Assembly: GCA_039183635.1 (NCBI GenBank)
Contig: JBCDBL010000054.1
Coordinates: forward strand, 1 to 26,432
DNA length: 26,432 nucleotides
Reading direction: 5' to 3'
From: JBCDBL01 sp039183635
Lineage (GTDB): Bacteria; Pseudomonadota; Alphaproteobacteria; Caulobacterales; Parvularculaceae
The position numbers and the translations under genes were made by a program. Position 1 is the first letter of the stretch; the number at the start of each line of letters is the position of its first letter. A model generated the notes under the pieces. That model saw only the letters and a list, made by a program, of their open reading frames with translations. It did no database searches and was not told the DNA's origin. Positions 1 through 7,447 of this stretch are shown piece after piece.

Positions 1-60
1 GAAAAAACAAAGACTTAAAGCGTCTGCCTGATTTCCATTGAAGAAGAGACGCTTTAGAGC
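1..60 (+). repeat. Dispersed intergenic repeat, family A copy 1 (truncated)
   Basis: This is the right part of a repeat seen five times in the window. It shows the family core (AAAACAAAGACTTAAAGCG, from position 4) followed by a perfect 9-bp inverted repeat, AAAGCGTCT at 17-25 and AGACGCTTT at 47-55, closing a 21-base loop. The left half lies outside the window. Other copies are at 1583-1700, 4484-4590, 18916-19028 and 22842-22950, all intergenic. Similar hairpin repeats are scattered between genes in many alphaproteobacteria; I cannot assign a published family name. Confidence 0.65.
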
Positions 61-277
61 TTGTTGAGATTCAGAGTTGTTCCGTCATCCCGGATGTTAC
101 ACGCGCCCAAAACCCATAGGTTTTGGTGTGCGCGTGTCAGCGCCGGGATCTGTCTCCACGTGTCTGAAATCTGTTGCACCAGATCCCGGATCGCTCGATT
201 TTCTAACCAAGTCAAAGACTTGGAGAAAACCGGCGTCCGGGATGACCAGATATATTGATGAATCTCAACAAGCCCTA
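55..277. repeat. Nested palindromic element with 19-bp terminal inverted repeats
   Basis: The ends are 19-bp inverted repeats with one mismatch (55-73 and 259-277). Inside them an 11-bp pair, GTCATCCCGGA at 84-94 and TCCGGGATGAC at 236-246, encloses three further hairpins: 99-137 (ACACGCG and CCAAAACC arms with a small bulge), 143-189 (CCGGGATCT with AGATCCCGG) and 207-223 (CCAAGTC, loop AAA, GACTTGG). Folded, it would form a closed multi-branched structure. It codes for nothing convincing. Its right end supplies the stop codon of the neighbouring DUF192 gene. It resembles REP or MITE-like elements carrying the GTCATCCCGGA motif that are common in alphaproteobacteria; mobility is not shown. 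Confidence 0.7.
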
Positions 278-739
278 GCCCGCGCCGGTCTCGAACCATG
301 GGTGAGCGACGCGATCGCCAACCTTTAGACCGATCCGCTGAAAGACGCCGGCGTTCACTTCAAGCGTTGCGCGTACAGGGCCGATGGAAGCGACCGAATC
401 AAGAGAATGCGGCTGCACATTCTGCGCAATAGATTCCACAACCCCGTCGGGACGGATAAACGCCATATCCAAGGGAATATAGGTGTTTTTCATCCACATC
501 GAGACAACACGCGGTTCATCGTATCTGAACAACATACCGTTTTCAGCGCCAAGTTCTTGTCGATACATTAGCCCCCGCGCCCGTTCTTCCGGGGTTAGAG
601 CAAGTTCGACAGTGAACTGAAACGTCCCATTATCGGTTTCGAGAATAAGCGTCTCCGCCGCTTCGGACGTTTTGTCCGTGCCGGAACAGGCCGCGATGCA
701 AAATGCAAAAAGAAAAACAAATGGTTGTAGGCGACGCAT
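275..739 (-). CDS. DUF192 family lipoprotein
   Basis: The 154-residue product starts with a short signal peptide ending in a lipobox (IAAC, Cys18), so it should be a lipid-anchored periplasmic protein. The rest is one DUF192 domain: GLMYR near residue 57, a stretch reading MWMKNTYIPLDMAFI, and the terminal segment around ALEVNAG and GDRV. The biochemical role of DUF192 is not established. The start is supported by a GGAGTGAGG ribosome site just upstream. The gene lies 46 bases downstream of the cold shock gene on the same strand and may be cotranscribed. Its TAG stop is the last triplet of the palindromic element at 55-277, and the final residues after GDRV (AHPWFETGAG) may be an element-derived tail. 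Confidence 0.88.
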   Translation of the reverse strand: MRRLQPFVFLFAFCIAACSGTDKTSEAAETLILETDNGTFQFTVELALTPEERARGLMYRQELGAENGMLFRYDEPRVVSMWMKNTYIPLDMAFIRPDGVVESIAQNVQPHSLDSVASIGPVRATLEVNAGVFQRIGLKVGDRVAHPWFETGAG

Positions 740-785
740 GATGCCTCACTCCGACAAACGTCAATAATGCGTCTTTATACCACGG

Positions 786-1322
786 TTAATTGTGGGGATC
801 GAGTTTCACTTCCGCAGCAAGCAAGCCTTTTTGGCCCTCTCCGAAGCGAACCTGTACGCGCATGCCGGGGTGTAATTCTCCAAGGCCGCAGCGGCGCAGG
901 GTCTCCATGTGAATGAAAATATCCTCCGTACCGTCGCCGCGCGTCAGGAAACCATAGCCTTTCGCGCGGTTGAACCACTTGACCTCAGCGCGCTCAAACT
1001 CACCGGACGGAATAACCGGCGGCGCATCGCCGATCATTGGCTCAGAAGGGAGCGGCGCGGCCGTACTGTCGTCAAGATTGATGACACGCAGCGCCTGCAA
1101 CCCTTTTGGCCGCCTTACGGCCTCGCACACAATTGTCGCGCCCTCGCGGGCGACAACGTGGCCGGACTCTTTAAGACACGAGGAATGCAGAAGAATGTCG
1201 CCGATACCGTTAGAGGGAATTATGAAACCATATCCCTTCACCGTATCAAACCACTTGACGACGCCTTTGACTTCAAACGTTTCCTGCGTTTCTGCGCAGT
1301 CACCTGTGACGCTTTCACTCAT
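786..1322 (-). CDS. Two-domain cold shock (CSD) protein
   Basis: This 178-residue protein has two cold shock domains, roughly residues 17-84 and 108-175. Each has a KGYGF RNP1-like motif and an RNP2-like strand (DILLH, DIFIH). Such domains bind single-stranded nucleic acid and act as RNA chaperones. Double-CSD proteins of about 180-200 residues are typical of alphaproteobacteria, where they relate to CspD-like stationary-phase proteins. I chose the ATG at 1322, which has AAGAAGG about ten bases upstream. A GTG at 1331 would add three residues but sits almost on that site. A candidate promoter lies at 1358-1385, giving a short 5-prime leader. Whether expression is cold-inducible cannot be seen from sequence. 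Confidence 0.93.
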   Translation of the reverse strand: MSESVTGDCAETQETFEVKGVVKWFDTVKGYGFIIPSNGIGDILLHSSCLKESGHVVAREGATIVCEAVRRPKGLQALRVINLDDSTAAPLPSEPMIGDAPPVIPSGEFERAEVKWFNRAKGYGFLTRGDGTEDIFIHMETLRRCGLGELHPGMRVQVRFGEGQKGLLAAEVKLDPHN

Positions 1323-1357
1323 CCCCAGCACGCCTTCTTTTCACGTTTCTGTCATTA

Positions 1358-1385
1358 ACTATACGCGATATTGACGCACCTCCAA
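1358..1385 (-). promoter_or_regulatory. Candidate promoter of the cold shock gene
   Basis: On the minus strand a TTGGAG box (1380-1385) and a TATAGT box (1358-1363) are 16 bases apart, close to sigma-70 consensus. The -10 box lies about 35 bases before the chosen start codon. An AT-rich patch lies just upstream. This is a pattern match only. Confidence 0.35.
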
Positions 1386-1480
1386 AATGAAAAGGCTCCG
1401 TATAGGGGGAAAAAGAGGAAAAAAATATACTATTAGTAGTAAAAGTATGAATTTTAAGGTGATTAGATAACATTCCGTTC
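1385..1480. other. AT-rich intergenic patch upstream of the cold shock gene
   Basis: This stretch is far richer in A and T than the surrounding DNA. It has long A runs near 1410-1427 and a small perfect inverted repeat, TACTA TTAG TAGTA. Another perfect repeat, CATTCC with GGAATG, begins near 1470. No ORF with a ribosome site is visible. It could be an upstream activating (UP-like) or nucleoid-protein binding region. The rest of the 1323-1863 gap holds a family A repeat and a terminator; I see nothing else in it. Confidence 0.4.
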
Positions 1481-1582
1481 AAGGAATGGGCCTTGCGTAG
1501 CCTGCAAGTCATCTGATTCGTTGTTCATTTTGTTTGCTAATTCCCCACAAACAGGGTCGATCGCACTTTTTTCAGAATACTG

Positions 1583-1700
1583 GAGCACGTCTTGTTTAAT
1601 CGGCTTCACATGACGCGCTCTATATCTTTGTTTTGACGGTCGAACACTTGTTCGACCTTTTGCAAGAAAACCGGTGTCCGCTTTTGCGCAACACGCTCTA
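1583..1700 (-). repeat. Dispersed intergenic repeat, family A copy 2
   Basis: Read on the minus strand this copy starts with TAGAGCGTGTTGCGCAAAAG, has a CCGGTTTTC segment, an internal palindrome (GGTCGAAC AAG TGTTCGACC, 1638-1658), and the core AAAACAAAGATATAGAGCG (1616-1634). It ends in an imperfect stem (GACGCGCTC at 1612-1620 with GAGCACGTC at 1583-1591, one mismatch). It is the most complete match to the typical alphaproteobacterial form of this repeat. Confidence 0.65.
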
Positions 1701-1821
1701 AGATATATCCTTTGCTATTGTAGCACCCCTCCCCGACTCAAACGTCCACGAAGAGATATGCGTAGAGATAGTTGGGATGCGATGCGTCTTTTGCACCGGA
1801 TTACGTTTGCAGCGCAAAAAA

Positions 1822-1840
1822 AAGCGGGCCAAGCCCGCTT
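1822..1840 (-). terminator. Rho-independent terminator after the YbjN-like gene
   Basis: A perfect 8-bp stem, AAGCGGGC (1822-1829) and GCCCGCTT (1833-1840), closes a three-base loop. On the minus strand it is followed directly by a run of T (A run at 1816-1823 on plus), 24 bases past the stop codon of the YbjN-like gene. A run of T also follows on the plus strand, so it could work in both directions. Confidence 0.88.
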
Positions 1841-1863
1841 AAAAAATCATATAGGGGAGGAGT

Positions 1864-2325
1864 TTAGGCGATCGTTCCTGTCGCCACGTCTTGCAAAAAC
1901 TTAGAAACAAGCATCAGGAATACGTCAAAATCGGATAAAACATTGTCCGTCGAGATACCGCCTGTGGCGTTGCGGTCCATCTGTATCGCAATGTCGCCAT
2001 CGCCGTCGACATAGGCGCGTCCGAATTTAATTTGCGTGTTGAACTGATTTAAAAATTCATAGCCAAGTTCGCGAAGCGATAGATCAGGAAGATACGTAAC
2101 ATAAGTCACATCGCCTTCAGACGAATCGACCCCGACGAGAATCACCTGCGACCCCACAACCACGCCAACCATGCTGGGCCCAATTTGTTGAACCGCATAC
2201 CCTTCCGATTCCAAAACCGTCGTGATGTCGTCCGCCGACACTACGTCTTCTGCAAGCGCTGCGCTTGAAAATAGCGCCGCCAACCCCAAAGCCGCCGCAC
2301 ATGCAATAGCCCGTAGCCCCGTCAT
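1864..2325 (-). CDS. Secreted YbjN-like protein
   Basis: The 153-residue product begins with a clear Sec signal peptide (cleavage probably after ALA at about residue 25). The mature part has the look of the YbjN superfamily: a short alpha/beta fold beginning with a segment like ITTVLESEGYAVQQIG, a middle reading VTYLPDLSLRELGYEFLNQFN, and a late DGDIAIQMD strand. Escherichia coli YbjN is cytoplasmic and affects motility and stress phenotypes; exported alphaproteobacterial relatives have no assigned role. It stands as its own unit, ending in the strong terminator at 1822-1840. The family call rests on pattern recognition of a divergent fold. Confidence 0.75.
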   Translation of the reverse strand: MTGLRAIACAAALGLAALFSSAALAEDVVSADDITTVLESEGYAVQQIGPSMVGVVVGSQVILVGVDSSEGDVTYVTYLPDLSLRELGYEFLNQFNTQIKFGRAYVDGDGDIAIQMDRNATGGISTDNVLSDFDVFLMLVSKFLQDVATGTIA

Positions 2326-2441
2326 GACAATCCCCTCACCAAAGAGTGCTGCTGTAACGTATTATTAACCCTTTTCCGCGGCGCGGTGTCAAACTTTTAC
2401 GTCGCAAAAAAGCGGAAAAGATAGGGTTATGAGGGTGAAAG

Positions 2442-2516
2442 TGGCAGTCCCTAGGGGAATCGAACCCCTCTTTCCAGGTTGAAAACCTGGCGTCCTAACC
2501 GATAGACGAAGGGACC
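2442..2516 (-). tRNA. tRNA-Glu (anticodon UUC)
   Basis: On the minus strand the gene begins GGTCCCTTCGTC and ends with encoded GCCA. The acceptor arms (GGTCCCT and AGGGACT) pair with a G-U at the first position. The anticodon stem is CCAGG/CCTGG around the loop TTTTCAA, giving anticodon TTC at 2481-2483 on plus. The T arm has the usual GGTTCGATTCC. All of this matches bacterial tRNA-Glu. It stands alone between the YbjN-like gene and recJ, on the same strand as both. Confidence 0.96.
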
Positions 2517-2595
2517 GCGCTTTTGAGAAACGCGCTTATACAAAGGGGCGCAGCGCGTTGCAAGCCGTCATAAGCTTAATTTCAGCGCTTTATCG

Positions 2596-4413
2596 CTACG
2601 GTTGATCGCACAAGCGCAGGTCCAGTATGTGAAGCTCCGCTCCGCCCCGCCAATCGTCTTTGCGTAAACGCGCCGCGATGTCGACGGGCCGGTCTCCCGC
2701 AGCGAGAAGGGCTTCCCCCAGAGGTTCTCCCACAGCGCGGAACGCCACGGCCTTGACCGCGCCCCCCGTCTCATCCCCGAGAGTGCAGATGACATGCCGT
2801 TCGCCCCGAATCACGACGTTTCTGACGCGCACGCCAGATAAAAGGAAAACAGGCTCAGGATTGCCAGGCCCAAACGGCCCCGCCTCAGCGAGAGCTTCAG
2901 CGAGAGCTCGATCAGCGCCCCGGACGCTTAGGCGGTCGTCAAGGGTCAGATCGGCGGCGTTTATGGCCTCCGCCACAGCTTCAGAAAGCTCATGCGCGAC
3001 AAAAGCGGCGAGTGCGGGAATCGCCTCCGCCAACACCGTAAGGCCCGCCGCCATGGCATGCCCCCCGCCGGAAACGAGGAAACCGGCCGACCGCGCCCGC
3101 CGAACGGCGCCGCCAAGATCCACGCCCTTTAAAGACCGGCCAGACCCCTTGCCTTCTCCCGTGGCGGGGTCGACACCGATAACGATGGCCGGGCGGCCGT
3201 ATTTTTCTTTTAACCGCCCGGCGACAATTCCAATGACGCCGGGATGCCAGCCCTCTCCTGCAACGACAATAACATCAGGCAAACCTGAAACGGCGATGAT
3301 TTGTTCAACCTCAGCCGTTGCAGCGTCCAGCACGCCCGCCTCTATGCTTTGGCGATCTCGGTTCAACTCGTTAAGCCGTTGAGCCAACGCTTCAGCTTTG
3401 ACGGGGTCGTCCGTTGTAAGAAGATCAAAGCCAAGCTGCGGATGCGCGACGCGCCCGCCGGCGTTGATCCGCGGGCCGAGGAGAAAACCGAGGCTGTAAG
3501 CCGTGGGCTTGTCTTTTACGGCCGCAACGTCGGACAACGCCGCCAGACCTGCATTGTCGCGTCGAGCGAGCACTTTCAGCCCCTGCGCCGTTAAAACGCG
3601 CGCAAGGCCCGTCAGAGGCATGACGTCGCAAACAAGCCCGAGAGCGACGAGGTCCAACCATTGCAGAAGATTCGGTTCCGCTTTGTCTTTAAAGAAGTCG
3701 CGTTGTCGCAACGTGCGGTTGGCGGCGACGATCAGCATAAACGCAACGCCGGCGGCGGAAAGGTTCTCCAAGCCTGAAACATCGTCCGGCCGATTGGGAT
3801 TCACCACCGCGGCGGCGGCCGGCATCGGGCCATCACCCATTTGGTGGTGATCCACAACAATGGCGTCAAGCCCAAGTCCCGCTGCAGCCGCCATAGCGTC
3901 GTGGGCCGTGGCGCCGCAATCTACGGTTATGAGAACCTCCGCGCCTTTGTCCTTCAGCCTTTGAAACGCTTGTGCATTCGGCCCATAACCTTCGGTAAGC
4001 CGGTCCGGCAAATGCACCAGAGGCTCCCGCCCCAGAGCCTTCAAATAGAGCGCCAGGATGGCCGCCGCGGTCGTTCCGTCGACATCGTAATCCCCGAAAA
4101 TCGCAATTCGCCGCCCGCTTATGACTGAATCGGCAAACAGATTCGCCGCCGGCGCCATATCTTTTAGAACCAAAGGGTCAGGCAAAGCGTTTTTTAAAGA
4201 CGGATTTAAAAACGCGTCCGCCTCTTCAAGACCGACGCCGCGCCCCGCCACGACCCGCGCAACAGCTTCCGGCACGCCGAGTTTTTGCGCAATGGCGAGC
4301 GCCGCCCGGTCATCGCGATCGCGAAACCGCCATAGCCGGCCCGTAACAGAACGCGCCTCAGCGGTCGGTGGAGAGGTTTCAGGGAGAGGATCGAGTAAAG
4401 CTGTAGCTGACAT
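2596..4413 (-). CDS. recJ: Single-stranded-DNA-specific exonuclease RecJ
   Basis: RecJ is a 5-prime to 3-prime exonuclease on single-stranded DNA used in recombination and mismatch repair. The 605-residue protein shows DHH motif I (FGDYDVDGTT, about residues 106-115), a TVDCGA motif near 163, the namesake DHH at about 188-190 (VVDHHQ), and a LVALGLVCDVMPL motif. A DHHA1 domain follows, with GEGWHPGVIGIVAGRLKEKY and GGGHAMAAGLT. All metal-ligand motifs look intact. I chose the start giving MSATALLD; an in-frame ATG at 4452 would add 13 residues, and neither has a convincing ribosome site. In related genomes recJ usually follows glpX; here the M23 pair sits between them. Confidence 0.97.
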   Translation of the reverse strand: MSATALLDPLPETSPPTAEARSVTGRLWRFRDRDDRAALAIAQKLGVPEAVARVVAGRGVGLEEADAFLNPSLKNALPDPLVLKDMAPAANLFADSVISGRRIAIFGDYDVDGTTAAAILALYLKALGREPLVHLPDRLTEGYGPNAQAFQRLKDKGAEVLITVDCGATAHDAMAAAAGLGLDAIVVDHHQMGDGPMPAAAAVVNPNRPDDVSGLENLSAAGVAFMLIVAANRTLRQRDFFKDKAEPNLLQWLDLVALGLVCDVMPLTGLARVLTAQGLKVLARRDNAGLAALSDVAAVKDKPTAYSLGFLLGPRINAGGRVAHPQLGFDLLTTDDPVKAEALAQRLNELNRDRQSIEAGVLDAATAEVEQIIAVSGLPDVIVVAGEGWHPGVIGIVAGRLKEKYGRPAIVIGVDPATGEGKGSGRSLKGVDLGGAVRRARSAGFLVSGGGHAMAAGLTVLAEAIPALAAFVAHELSEAVAEAINAADLTLDDRLSVRGADRALAEALAEAGPFGPGNPEPVFLLSGVRVRNVVIRGERHVICTLGDETGGAVKAVAFRAVGEPLGEALLAAGDRPVDIAARLRKDDWRGGAELHILDLRLCDQP

Positions 4414-4483
4414 GGCGTAAGTATGGCCGATTCTTGAAATGTGACTGACCATTTGCTCGCCGCCACCTCAAAACCTTCTGGGC

Positions 4484-4590
4484 TTAAAGCGCTTCCAGAC
4501 GAAGCGTGGGCGGTTCGCCGTCCGGAAATACGCGACAATAAGGACTGAAAGCGACTGAATATTCTCAGTCGATCCCGAAACCGTTTGAGA
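4484..4590 (+). repeat. Dispersed intergenic repeat, family A copy 3
   Basis: This copy lies between the M23 peptidase gene and recJ. It begins CTTAAAGCGCTTCC, has CGAAGCG and CGGTT segments, then the core GACAATAAGGACTGAAAGCG. A perfect 7-bp stem follows (CGACTGA at 4552-4558 and TCAGTCG at 4565-4571). The rest of the 4414-4644 gap holds two small GC-rich hairpins (for example AAGCG TCTT CGCTT) without T runs. Confidence 0.6.
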
Positions 4591-4644
4591 GTTCCAGCGA
4601 TGACCCCGCATGCATGGGGGATGGGCAAGCGCAAGCGTCTTCGC

Positions 4645-5529
4645 TTACTCCCCCCGCAAACGCCGATCGTAAGCCGCCACAAGCGTCGTGTACGGGTTCA
4701 CCTTTGTGAAGAGCGGTTCTTCCTCTTCGCCGCTCACATAATTCTCATACATTTCGAAATGCAGATGCACCGTTGTCGCCACCGAGGTTCCATCGGACTT
4801 ATAAAAATCGTTCGAGATAAGACCAATCCGATCACCCTTTTGCACCTCCGCTCCAAGCTCAACCTCCAAAGCGGCCATGTTGAGGTGCAGGTAATTGTAT
4901 ATTGTCCCGTCTGCGGTCTGAAGCGTCACCCAATGACGCCGCAAATCCACAACCCGCCCCGCCTCAACGGCCACCGCCCAATGCACATTCTTTTCACAGG
5001 TGGCCGGACGAATATCGAGCCCTTCATGCCCGCCGCCGGGACAAAGCTGTTGGTCCCGGGATCGTTTCTCGCAGAACGTGTCCTGCCAGGGGTAGCCGTA
5101 ATTTTCCGCTTCGCACTGACCGCCCTCCATACCGTTCAAAGACCCGTAGTACCCACCATAGCGGTACACCTGAGAATTTAGAAAGGCGCGATCTTCGGTC
5201 GGAAACGCAATGTCCGGCCGATAAACCGTATCATCCGGAAACCCCGGACCGGAGTCCGGCAACAACTCGCCCACGGGCAGATAGGAAAACACTTCCCCGG
5301 TCTCATCCGTGAGAACCGTATCTTCGGCAGCTGTTTCAACAGCCTGATCCGACGCGACGGCGACCTGCCCCTGTTCAACAGCGGGATCGCTTTCAGCCGT
5401 TTGCTCATCGAGAGGCGCAACGCTGCCATTGTACCAATTGACGAACACAACAAATGCGCCAAGCACTGCAAACACGCCGAGGACGCGGGTTGTGACGCCG
5501 CCCTGCTGCGATCTGTCGCCGGCGCTCAT
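4645..5529 (-). CDS. Membrane-anchored M23 (LytM-type) metallopeptidase
   Basis: The 294-residue protein has one N-terminal membrane segment (about residues 15-32), an acidic linker, and a C-terminal M23 domain. The zinc ligands look complete: HEGLD (His168, Asp172) and HLH (His255, His257), with YLHL at 213-216 as the usual accessory histidine. It should cut peptidoglycan cross-links, or act as a scaffold, in the periplasm. A Cys-containing region precedes the domain (Cys139, 153, 163, 178), so disulfides are likely. The start codon overlaps the stop of the upstream gene (ATGA) and has GGAGAA at good spacing, so the two are translationally coupled. Most M23 proteins of this size are uncharacterised, so substrate specificity is unknown. 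Confidence 0.9.
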   Translation of the reverse strand: MSAGDRSQQGGVTTRVLGVFAVLGAFVVFVNWYNGSVAPLDEQTAESDPAVEQGQVAVASDQAVETAAEDTVLTDETGEVFSYLPVGELLPDSGPGFPDDTVYRPDIAFPTEDRAFLNSQVYRYGGYYGSLNGMEGGQCEAENYGYPWQDTFCEKRSRDQQLCPGGGHEGLDIRPATCEKNVHWAVAVEAGRVVDLRRHWVTLQTADGTIYNYLHLNMAALEVELGAEVQKGDRIGLISNDFYKSDGTSVATTVHLHFEMYENYVSGEEEEPLFTKVNPYTTLVAAYDRRLRGE

Positions 5530-6305
5530 TGCTGTTCTCCTGCGTCTTCTTCGACCGCAGACGCCTTCAGCAACGCCATAGAAGACGCTAAAGAGGTTAT
5601 GAAGGCATCCTCCGTACAGCGTGCATCCCTGTCTGGGTCATCGCAGGTTATAGAGATGACATAACCGCATCCGAACCTGGAGAACGAGAGATCCGTGGAA
5701 CTCTCGCTGCGTGTAATGACATATTTCGATCCCATGCCCGGCAAGGGCGGCCTCTCCTCACGCAGCTTTTTCAAAGCCTCGGACGGACGCGGCGGGCGTT
5801 CCAGCACAAGTTTTTTGCGGGCGCCTGAAATGCGGAGCGCCACGCCCGGCGCCGCCGTGGCGATGGCGGTGTAGGCGTCGGGCTGGCCGAACACCTGCAC
5901 GGTGTTCAAAACCTCAATCGATGAGGGTACAAGGACAGGCATGCGCACCCGGTCTAACTCAGGCGCTGCGATATTCGGCAACCGATCCGCGGACAGCGAT
6001 CGCAAGCCTTCCGACAAGCGGTCGCTTGCGCCCGCCACGCCGCGCGAAAGCTTTTGACGTACCGCAGCATCCCGTTTTTCCGCTTCGGCTAAAAGCCGGT
6101 CAACCTGGGCCCAGTCAATCTGCGCAGCGTCTTCCCTTAACGGCGCGCGCCCGATAGGCGGCGGATTTAGAACGGGACGAGTGGCGGCGCGTTCTTCTAA
6201 AAAAGCGCGCAAACGTTGCATCGGAAAATCATCCGATGTTTGCGCCAAAGCCGCGCTCGTTACGATGAGCGCACTAAGTGCGGCGATAAAAGCAAAACGC
6301 TGCAT
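5526..6305 (-). CDS. Secreted protein of unknown function, coupled to the M23 peptidase
   Basis: I do not recognise a family. The 259-residue product starts with a Sec signal peptide (MQRFAFIAALSALIVTSAALAQ). A helical, charged region with possible coiled-coil character follows (about residues 60-105), then a beta-rich part with a proline-rich link (RPPRPSEALKKLREERPPLPG). A C-terminal stretch contains three cysteines (FGCGYVISITC and DARC). The ATG at 6305 has a strong GGGGGG ribosome site; an earlier TTG would add only four residues. Its stop overlaps the M23 start by four bases, so it may be a partner or regulator of that peptidase, by analogy with coiled-coil proteins that control LytM enzymes. 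That role is inference. Confidence 0.75.
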   Translation of the reverse strand: MQRFAFIAALSALIVTSAALAQTSDDFPMQRLRAFLEERAATRPVLNPPPIGRAPLREDAAQIDWAQVDRLLAEAEKRDAAVRQKLSRGVAGASDRLSEGLRSLSADRLPNIAAPELDRVRMPVLVPSSIEVLNTVQVFGQPDAYTAIATAAPGVALRISGARKKLVLERPPRPSEALKKLREERPPLPGMGSKYVITRSESSTDLSFSRFGCGYVISITCDDPDRDARCTEDAFITSLASSMALLKASAVEEDAGEQQ

Positions 6306-6423
6306 GTAGCCCCCCAACCCCCGGCACGCATTAAACGCAAAGGAAGGCGCAGGGGCAAGAGCTAAGTGTTTCTCAGCTTATTGAAACGCAGCAGCGATAT
6401 TGCAGCGCACAAAAACAGGATTA

Positions 6424-7395
6424 CTAGCCGCGTTCCCGTTTAGAGCGGGCTTTGATATACCGCACTGTGCCGGTTTTTGAGCGCATGACGACCGTATGGG
6501 TGCTGACGAAACCGCCCCGCTCCCATTTCACGCCGTCGAGCATCGTACCGTTGGTAACGCCGGTAGAAGCGAACATGACGTCGCCGGAGGCGAGATCGTG
6601 AAGGCCATATTTGCGGTTAAGGTCCTTGATGCCGATCCGTTCGGCCCGACCGCGTTCATCGTCATTGCGGAAGAAAAGGCGACCCTGCATCTGACCGCCG
6701 ACACAGCGCAGCGCCGCGGCGGCCAAAACACCCTCCGGCGCGCCGCCCTGGCCGACATACATATCGATCCCGGTTTCAGGCTCTGTCGTATGGAACACGC
6801 CGGCGATATCGCCATCAGAAATCAAATGCACACAAGCGCCAGTGCGGCGTGCGCTCGTGATGATGTCAGCGTGGCGATCGCGGTCAAGAACGCACAAGGT
6901 GATGTCCCGCGCAGGCACGCCTTTGGCGGCGGCGAGGGATTCAATGTTCTCTTCCACAGAACGATCAAGATCGACGACGTCGTCGGGATAACCGGGGCCG
7001 ACCGCGATCTTATCCATGTAAACGTCCGGCGCATGGAGAAGCGTGCCGCCCTCCGCCATCGCCACGACGGCCATGGCGTTCGCCATCGCTTTGGCGGTGA
7101 GCGTCGTGCCTTCCAGCGGATCGAGGGCGATGTCGACTTTCGGCCCCTGGCCGCTGCCCACTTTCTCGCCGATATAAAGCATGGGCGCTTCGTCCCGCTC
7201 CCCCTCGCCGATGACAATCGTTCCATCGATATCGAGGACGTTCAAAGCATTTCGCAGCGCATCGACGGCGGCCTGGTCGGCGCCTTCCTTGTCGCCCCGG
7301 CCGATCATAGTGGACGCGGCGACAGCCGCCGCTTCGGTCACCCGGCCAAGTTCGATGGTCAAAATACGTTTGAGGTAGGCTTCCTGGTCGGCCAT
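6424..7395 (-). CDS. glpX: Class II fructose-1,6-bisphosphatase (GlpX)
   Basis: GlpX hydrolyses fructose 1,6-bisphosphate to fructose 6-phosphate in gluconeogenesis, in the cytoplasm. The 323-residue length is normal. Diagnostic segments are IGEGERDE (about residues 62-69), the metal-binding DPLEGTT (92-98), and a C-terminal GQGGAPEGVLAAAAL. The true start is the ATG giving MADQEAYL, with GGAAAG six bases upstream; the longer open frame runs into the gene before it. It lies 52 bases after alaC on the same strand and is probably cotranscribed. In many alphaproteobacteria a homoserine dehydrogenase gene sits between these two; it is absent here. Some relatives are bifunctional with sedoheptulose bisphosphatase activity, which sequence alone cannot decide. 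Confidence 0.96.
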   Translation of the reverse strand: MADQEAYLKRILTIELGRVTEAAAVAASTMIGRGDKEGADQAAVDALRNALNVLDIDGTIVIGEGERDEAPMLYIGEKVGSGQGPKVDIALDPLEGTTLTAKAMANAMAVVAMAEGGTLLHAPDVYMDKIAVGPGYPDDVVDLDRSVEENIESLAAAKGVPARDITLCVLDRDRHADIITSARRTGACVHLISDGDIAGVFHTTEPETGIDMYVGQGGAPEGVLAAAALRCVGGQMQGRLFFRNDDERGRAERIGIKDLNRKYGLHDLASGDVMFASTGVTNGTMLDGVKWERGGFVSTHTVVMRSKTGTVRYIKARSKRERG

Positions 7396-7447
7396 GGCGT
7401 CTTTCCACTCATTAAAAAAGTAAACTGCGCCCCTTATGGCAGCGCCG

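Noticed and set aside
1501..1904. Small open frame at 1674-1904 (plus) in the large intergenic gap
   Set aside because: It crosses a repeat and the terminator hairpin and runs into the YbjN-like gene on the other strand; no ribosome site or recognisable product.
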